This document shows, in pieces, positions 59,501-64,000 of a stretch of 64,000 nucleotides of DNA. The notes below the pieces were generated by a model. It was given only the letters and a program-made list of their open reading frames with translations. It was not told where the DNA came from and did no database searches. The stretch lies in contig OY720347.1 in NCBI GenBank assembly GCA_963082975.1, forward strand, positions 32,753,398-32,817,397, in the 5' to 3' direction. The translations under genes and the position numbers were made by a program. Every line of letters starts with the position of its first letter. Positions within the stretch are counted from its first letter, which is position 1. The DNA is from Labia minor. Taxonomy: Eukaryota; Arthropoda; Insecta; Dermaptera; Spongiphoridae.

Positions 59501-62348
59501 AAACCACGTCCTGTTTAATCAGTTATATCAACAAAGCCCAAAAAATTTTGAAGATAACTATGTTGAAATATTTAAATTAAAATACTTTATTTTATTTATT
59601 ATTATTATAATATTAATTTAAAATGCAGTTCATTTTTAAATTTCAATTTATTTTTGAAAAAAAAATTACATATTTATATTTTTTTAAGTAGAAAGTAAAA
59701 ATCTCTCTCTCTCTTTCATAATTATAAACTAAAAACGCAAACTTTAAAATTTAATTTAATTAGTTAATTTAATATGATTTATATAATAAGTTAATAAAAA
59801 ATCTAATGAAGGGCAGACATACCTCACACACTAGTTTACTTGTATATTTCTTTTCATATATATATATATATATATATAGACCTAATAATTATACTAGTAT
59901 GGAATATTTTTTTGTAAAGTGAATAACCCTGATAACGATCAAGGTTGTAATCAATCATAATTTTTTAACCCCGTCTATTGTGTAATTTTATTTTGGAAAA
60001 TATATTTATTTATCAACATGTTTTTATATTATATTAAATTAAATCTATTCTTCATAAACTTAAATTATAATGAGATGATTATATTAATTAAATATATACT
60101 CTTATATAAATAAAAAAATACTCCTAAATTTTCAACTAAATATTTTTATTAAATAAAATTAATCATATATTTAATTTATAATATTATATATTTTTATATT
60201 AATTTGTAAAATAATTATTAGGAGTACATATTAGTTATTTTATGATGTTATTATGAATATAATGATATGTGGCGGTAAATATCACCGACACATTAGTACT
60301 TGATAATGACACTAGATGGAGTAGGACACGGATGGCGAACCTTTTTCAATGTCCGTGCCACAAAATTATAAAAAATCTTTTTGAAGTACTATCGTGCCAC
60401 AAAATTGTCATTTTTTTCTCTACCACCTGTACCCCTTTTAGCTTGAATATATTCGAATATTTTTGTATAACTTCTAACTACCCTGTATAAAAGTGTTATA
60501 ATTTTAAATATTAAACTTTATTTCAAAAAAATAAAATGATTATTAAAAAATTTGGAATTTATTTTTGGTAAAAATATATCTTTCCTAAAAATTTTGTTTT
60601 ATTTTTATTGTATGTAAATTCTTTAATTGATTTTAGTTTTTAGTTTTTAGCTGTAGAAAATGACAAAAAAGCAAAATTTATATCACTTACATTTTCTTGT
60701 TTTGATAATGATATGTTAAATTCTAGAAAAAGATTGCGATTCTGGCACTATTTTCCAACCGTCCTATGCGTAAAGTAAAGCTTGATATAGATTTTATAAA
60801 ATTAATTTTTCTTTTTTTTTAATAAATATTGATAAAATTTACAGCATATATTAAAATATGAGGATATAAGAATATTCTGGTAATAGGTGTATTTCATCGC
60901 CCCAATCAATTTGGAGTTTATAACTTCACAATTTCGAGCCAAACAGACAAATAAAATGACAGACACGAAAAATACAAAAGTCATATTTGGGTTCCCCAGG
61001 TCACATTTGCAAAAAATTTTTACGATAACAACACGCAATGACATAATAGAAGTCCAAACGGTATACACTGAGTCTATCTATCATGAATTTTTTTATACTG
61101 CGAGGGAATTCAAGCGATATTTCAGCTTAATAAAATGTATAATTTGCCGGTTTAATCTATTAAGATAGATAAATAAATATTAAGAACTTCAAATTTCATA
61201 AATTTTAATTTTAATGTGATTTATTCATTTTTAATTTATTTCTATTGTAAAAAGTTATAATTATTAAATAAATAATTTTGTCTTTATGCGTGTCATGAAA
61301 TTTTTCAAACGTGCCATAGGTTCGCCATCCCTGTTATAGAATATTAGAACTTAAAATAAAAATTTAAATACTATAAACATTCTTTGTATGGAAATTTCTA
61401 GAATTATTAATTTTATATTGAGTATCAACGATAGGAAGAGAAGGTATTGTTTAATACGTGGTTAGGTCAATAAGTCCGTGACTTTTTGAATAAAACGCAC
61501 AGGTTTTTTGGATAACAAATAATTATATTTTTTAATTTAGTCGCCTCTGAGCTCTATTCACTTGGTCCAACGTTTCTCAAATTTTTATCCTTTCCAGAAA
61601 ATAAGATTTGTCGAGATCATCAAAATAGGTATTTGTTTGTGAGATGATTTCATCTTTGGAGTCAAAACTCTTTCCGCCAAGCCATTTCAGCAGAGTTGAA
61701 AACCTGGAGGTAGTCTGCTATTAATGGATATCAAACAAAAACTAAAAGATCCAGCTGATTCAAATTTCGGCAGTAGTCGGCTGACGATAGTTGCCTGTTG
61801 ATAGGAGTAGTATTGCAATTTCATTTAAGAGACGAAAAATTAAAAAAAGTCACTGACTTATTGACCTGCCCTCGTATATTATTGGTATTAATTTATTGTT
61901 ATTTATTTAAAGTAATTTATCTATTGATATTAAATATCTTATAGAATTTTTTTTTATATTAATAATTAAAATTTTAAACTAACATTTTATCAAACATACT
62001 TCCTCAAGATTATTATCATAAAAATATATATGTATTTACAAATTAATATTAAGTTTATAATTAAATAGAAAGCTTTATTACTATGTGAATAATTAGCGAA
62101 TAATCAAGATTTTTAAATTCTTAAGCATCATTTTAATTTCAATAGCATTTATAATTCATTTTTTTCTTTTATGTTAATTAGGTTTTGTTACCACCACGCG
62201 GGTGGTCCATGCAACTCCAGCTGCTCTTTACGCCCATTCTCCTCAAAGAAATTGGGAATGTGAAGCGAAAATACCATTAGAATACAGAAATATATGTCGC
62301 GATATTGGTAGACAACTCATTGAAGATTCACCTGGACGTGATATTAAT
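53549..62348 (+). CDS. Alkaline phosphatase, first four coding exons (partial)
   Basis: Exons 53549-53624, 54089-54291, 55649-55841 and 62182-62348 join in frame (phases 1, 0, 1, 0) into 213 residues of a secreted or GPI-anchored alkaline phosphatase, which hydrolyses phosphomonoesters at the cell surface. Residues 1-22 are a signal peptide (KLIFIILFSLLLLKLILA). FIGDGMS (57-63) carries the zinc/magnesium ligand Asp60. VPDSSSTATA (101-110) carries the nucleophile Ser104. TTTRVVHATPAALYAH (161-176) carries the metal-site residues His167 and Thr169. All introns have GT-AG ends. The family is normally 500-550 aa, so about 60% lies beyond the right edge. An acceptor-like tract abuts the ATG, suggesting an upstream untranslated exon. 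Family D-S-A at the active site is D-S-S here. Intron 3 is 6.3 kb and holds transposon relics. No stop or frameshift is seen, so the gene looks functional. Confidence 0.93.
55842..59411. other. Intron 3 of alkaline phosphatase, left part
   Basis: AT-rich intronic DNA with a C/G-run at 56142-56150 and a (TA)n run at about 59236-59261. A mixed-composition patch at 58340-58460 (GTCTGTCTGTCTCTCTGAC with ATTGAAATCGATTTTTCATC) resembles the microsatellite-plus-core module of the Helitron families and is probably a decayed copy. Confidence 0.4.
59412..59546 (-). pseudogene. hAT-derived (ZMYM1-like, DUF4371) transposase scrap
   Basis: On the minus strand it reads GLCSTIIDHLEK and, after a one-base shift, MELPVEDMRGQGYDNGANM. 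The R-G-Q-G/S-Y-D-N-G-A/S-N-M motif is the hallmark of the DUF4371/hAT C-terminal family found in zinc finger MYM-type protein 1-like transposons. A stop and the frameshift show it is dead. It lies in intron 3, antisense to the phosphatase gene, next to a poly-A run. Confidence 0.65.
60327..61333. mobile_element. hAT-type non-autonomous element, ~1 kb
   Basis: Ends CACGGATGGCGAACCT and AGGTTCGCCATCCCTG are inverted repeats with one mismatch, a hAT-type terminus. GTGCCACAAAATTGTCA and ACGTGCCATAGG just inside are also related. Possible 8-bp duplications (GAGTAGGA and TTATAGAA) match poorly. The interior is AT-rich with short unrecognised frames (60887-61168) that I do not accept as a gene. It lies in intron 3 of the phosphatase gene. 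Confidence 0.7.
61457..61874 (-). mobile_element. mariner element, internally deleted (418 bp)
   Basis: Terminal inverted repeats, left CGTGGTTAGGTCAATAAGTC and right CGAGGGCAGGTCAATAAGTC on the minus strand, are flanked by TA on both sides, the mariner target. On the minus strand the C-terminal part of the transposase survives at 61545-61690: WLGGKSFDSKDEIISQTNTY and FDDLDKSYFLERIK, then EKRWTK and IELRGD in shifted frames. This matches the GKxFxSxDEVxxxxxxYFxxLDxSYF end of mariner transposases. The catalytic D,D34D region is gone. Confidence 0.85.
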
Positions 62349-64000
62349 GTAAGGGGTTAATTATACTTTTGTTATTTATAATATTTATTTATATATATAT
62401 ATATATATGAGACTATAGTATCTTTATTTTAATATAAAACCGAAGAAATCAAAGGATTAGAGTTTACAGAAATATTTTAAAATTTAAAATGACTTTTTTA
62501 GATCATTAAAGTATTAGAAAATTATAATTCAAAATAAATAAAAACAAAATTAATAAAATGAAAAAATAAAGGGATAACGATGAGGGGAGCTTAATTATTA
62601 TTTAATATATTCAACGAAAATTATGCATACAAATAAGAGAAGAATGACGCACTGAATCTAGAAAAGGTAACTTACCGAACAGTCTGCCATTTGCTCAACA
62701 AAAGAAATTATTTGATTAGTATTAGACGTTGGTAATTTATACTTTTCAAATAAATTATTATACAAATTTAGAATTTGCATCATCCAATGATTTAATTATT
62801 TATTTATGTTTTATGTTTTTGAAACTTGGTCTTATAATTAATCTCTAATAATTTTTATAAAAAAAATATTTAATTTATTTATCTTTCATTTATTCTTTTA
62901 TCAAATAAGAATTTCTAAATAGGTATATATAAATAATGTAATTAAGGTGAAGAGATTCTCTAATATTTACATCTTTATAAGATTTTCTTTAATTTTACTT
63001 AAATTAGTCATATCGAAAATCTAGGAAAATATCAAAAGTAACATCCTGTTTAGACAAAAGAATGAAACAGTTTAAACAAAAACTTGGTAATTTTCTAAAT
63101 TTTCTAAATTTCCTTGATATTAATAAATTTTGACATTAAAAATTGAAAAATGTTTATTTATTATAATCTAATATTTATAAGAATTTGTTTATAATTTAAT
63201 ATTAGGAGGAATTAGAATGAATATAAATTATAATTATATATGAGATAATAATAAATTTAACATAAAATAGTTGTATAAATACCTTATTAGAACATCAAGT
63301 TATTCTATTCAAAGAAAATATTAGTACATAAATATAGATTTGAAACTTGTTGCTAATTTTGTTTTAATACAAAATTCAAATAAATAGAAGAGAAAAAATC
63401 TCCTACAACAACCTTGTCTTTAATGAACTTGTTCAATATACTTAAGTAATAAAACCAAATTCCTTAAAGTGGATATCAACCGTAAGCGTATATCTTTTTT
63501 GTTGTATATCTCTTTCTTTTAGAGTAAAAAATAAATAATTTATATTTTATCAGTTATTTTTCTAAAGATTTCAATTAAGATAAATTAAAGTGTGGTTAAT
63601 TTTATAACATTATTTTCTAAGAACTATTATATTTTCCGTAAACACATATATATTTATAATAGTATATAATGTCATAGATGATTTGGAGGGGAAATACCAA
63701 AAGATCAGTGACGATTCCTTTTGACCATTCCAGCAATACTTTCCTTATAGCATTCGATGTGTTGGAAAGAAAAACAATCTTATGTAAAAAAATAATGATC
63801 TTTTTATCAAGGAAATTATGGATGTAATTTAACAAATTGGATTTAAACAAATGAATATGAATTGATGAGAATACTAACATTTCAGAATAGAATCCTTGTT
63901 CAAATTGACAAAAAAAATAGGAATATTCTCAATAACAAGTCATAAAAATATCAGTGTCCTCAATACAGACTGAGTCTTAATCCATCTAAAGATTGAGAGA
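62349..64000 (+). other. Intron 4 of alkaline phosphatase (partial)
   Basis: The donor AAT|GTAAGG opens an AT-rich intron that reaches the right edge. I looked for the next conserved exon (the VIMGGGR-type segment) and did not find it. Open frames such as 63617-63880 have no protein signature. A (TA)n run lies at about 62391-62407. Confidence 0.6.

Noticed and set aside
60887..61168. 93-codon frame inside the hAT element
   Set aside because: Overlaps an antisense frame, has no transposase motif and lies in an intron within a transposon.

Overview
This window is from an AT-rich eukaryotic (animal) nuclear genome. It has spliced genes, tRNA-like SINE remnants, LINEs, mariner, pogo and hAT relics, and many rolling-circle (Helitron-type) transposons. 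An insect is most likely: the only well-resolved gene is an insect-type secreted or membrane-bound alkaline phosphatase, and the repeat cores resemble those of insect non-autonomous Helitrons. The extreme AT content together with an F-box/LRR gene is compatible with a parasitoid wasp such as an aphidiine braconid. That is an inference, not a demonstration.

Layout. 1-130: end of a Helitron-like element (family B). 1002-2271: F-box/leucine-rich-repeat gene on the minus strand, split by a frameshift, with its upstream region at 2272-2520 and an old Helitron fragment behind that. 2880-3772: first copy of repeat family C, rearranged. 3773-9159: AT-rich desert with two tRNA-like SINE remnants. 9160-9817: family C copy 2. 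9855-12751: Helitron A1. 13633-14450: two related candidate exons on the minus strand. 15237-21116: Helitron A2, split by a second Helitron (18371-20909). 21450-23600: two GC-elevated islands, one of which ends in a strong minus-strand splice donor. 25321-26726: fold-back element, followed by an orphan copy of the F-box gene's upstream region. 28041-30858: 5'-truncated LINE with an intact reverse-transcriptase ORF. 30969-31229: hAT MITE. 31884-33941: two further family C copies flanking a candidate signal-peptide exon. 37203-38290: fold-back copy 2. 38341-41626: Helitron A3 (minus strand). 41800-43145: relics of an LTR-element gag, a LINE and a pogo element in a row. 44185-44699: Helitron B. 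44760-44934: hAT MITE with perfect target duplication. 48340-50710: Helitron A4 with a B element nested 15 bp inside its 5' end. 53549 to the right edge: alkaline phosphatase (four exons seen, gene continues), whose third intron holds hAT and mariner relics.

The genes visible here do not form a pathway. The main biology is layered transposition: rolling-circle elements inserted into one another, a LINE fragment carried by a Helitron family, promoter-like DNA separated from its gene, and several repeat families sharing one core motif next to a short-unit microsatellite. I found no evidence for a new multi-gene system. The best candidates for something undescribed are the nested Helitron/LINE composite, the orphan F-box promoter copy, and the small candidate exons at 13.6-14.5 kb and 32.9 kb.
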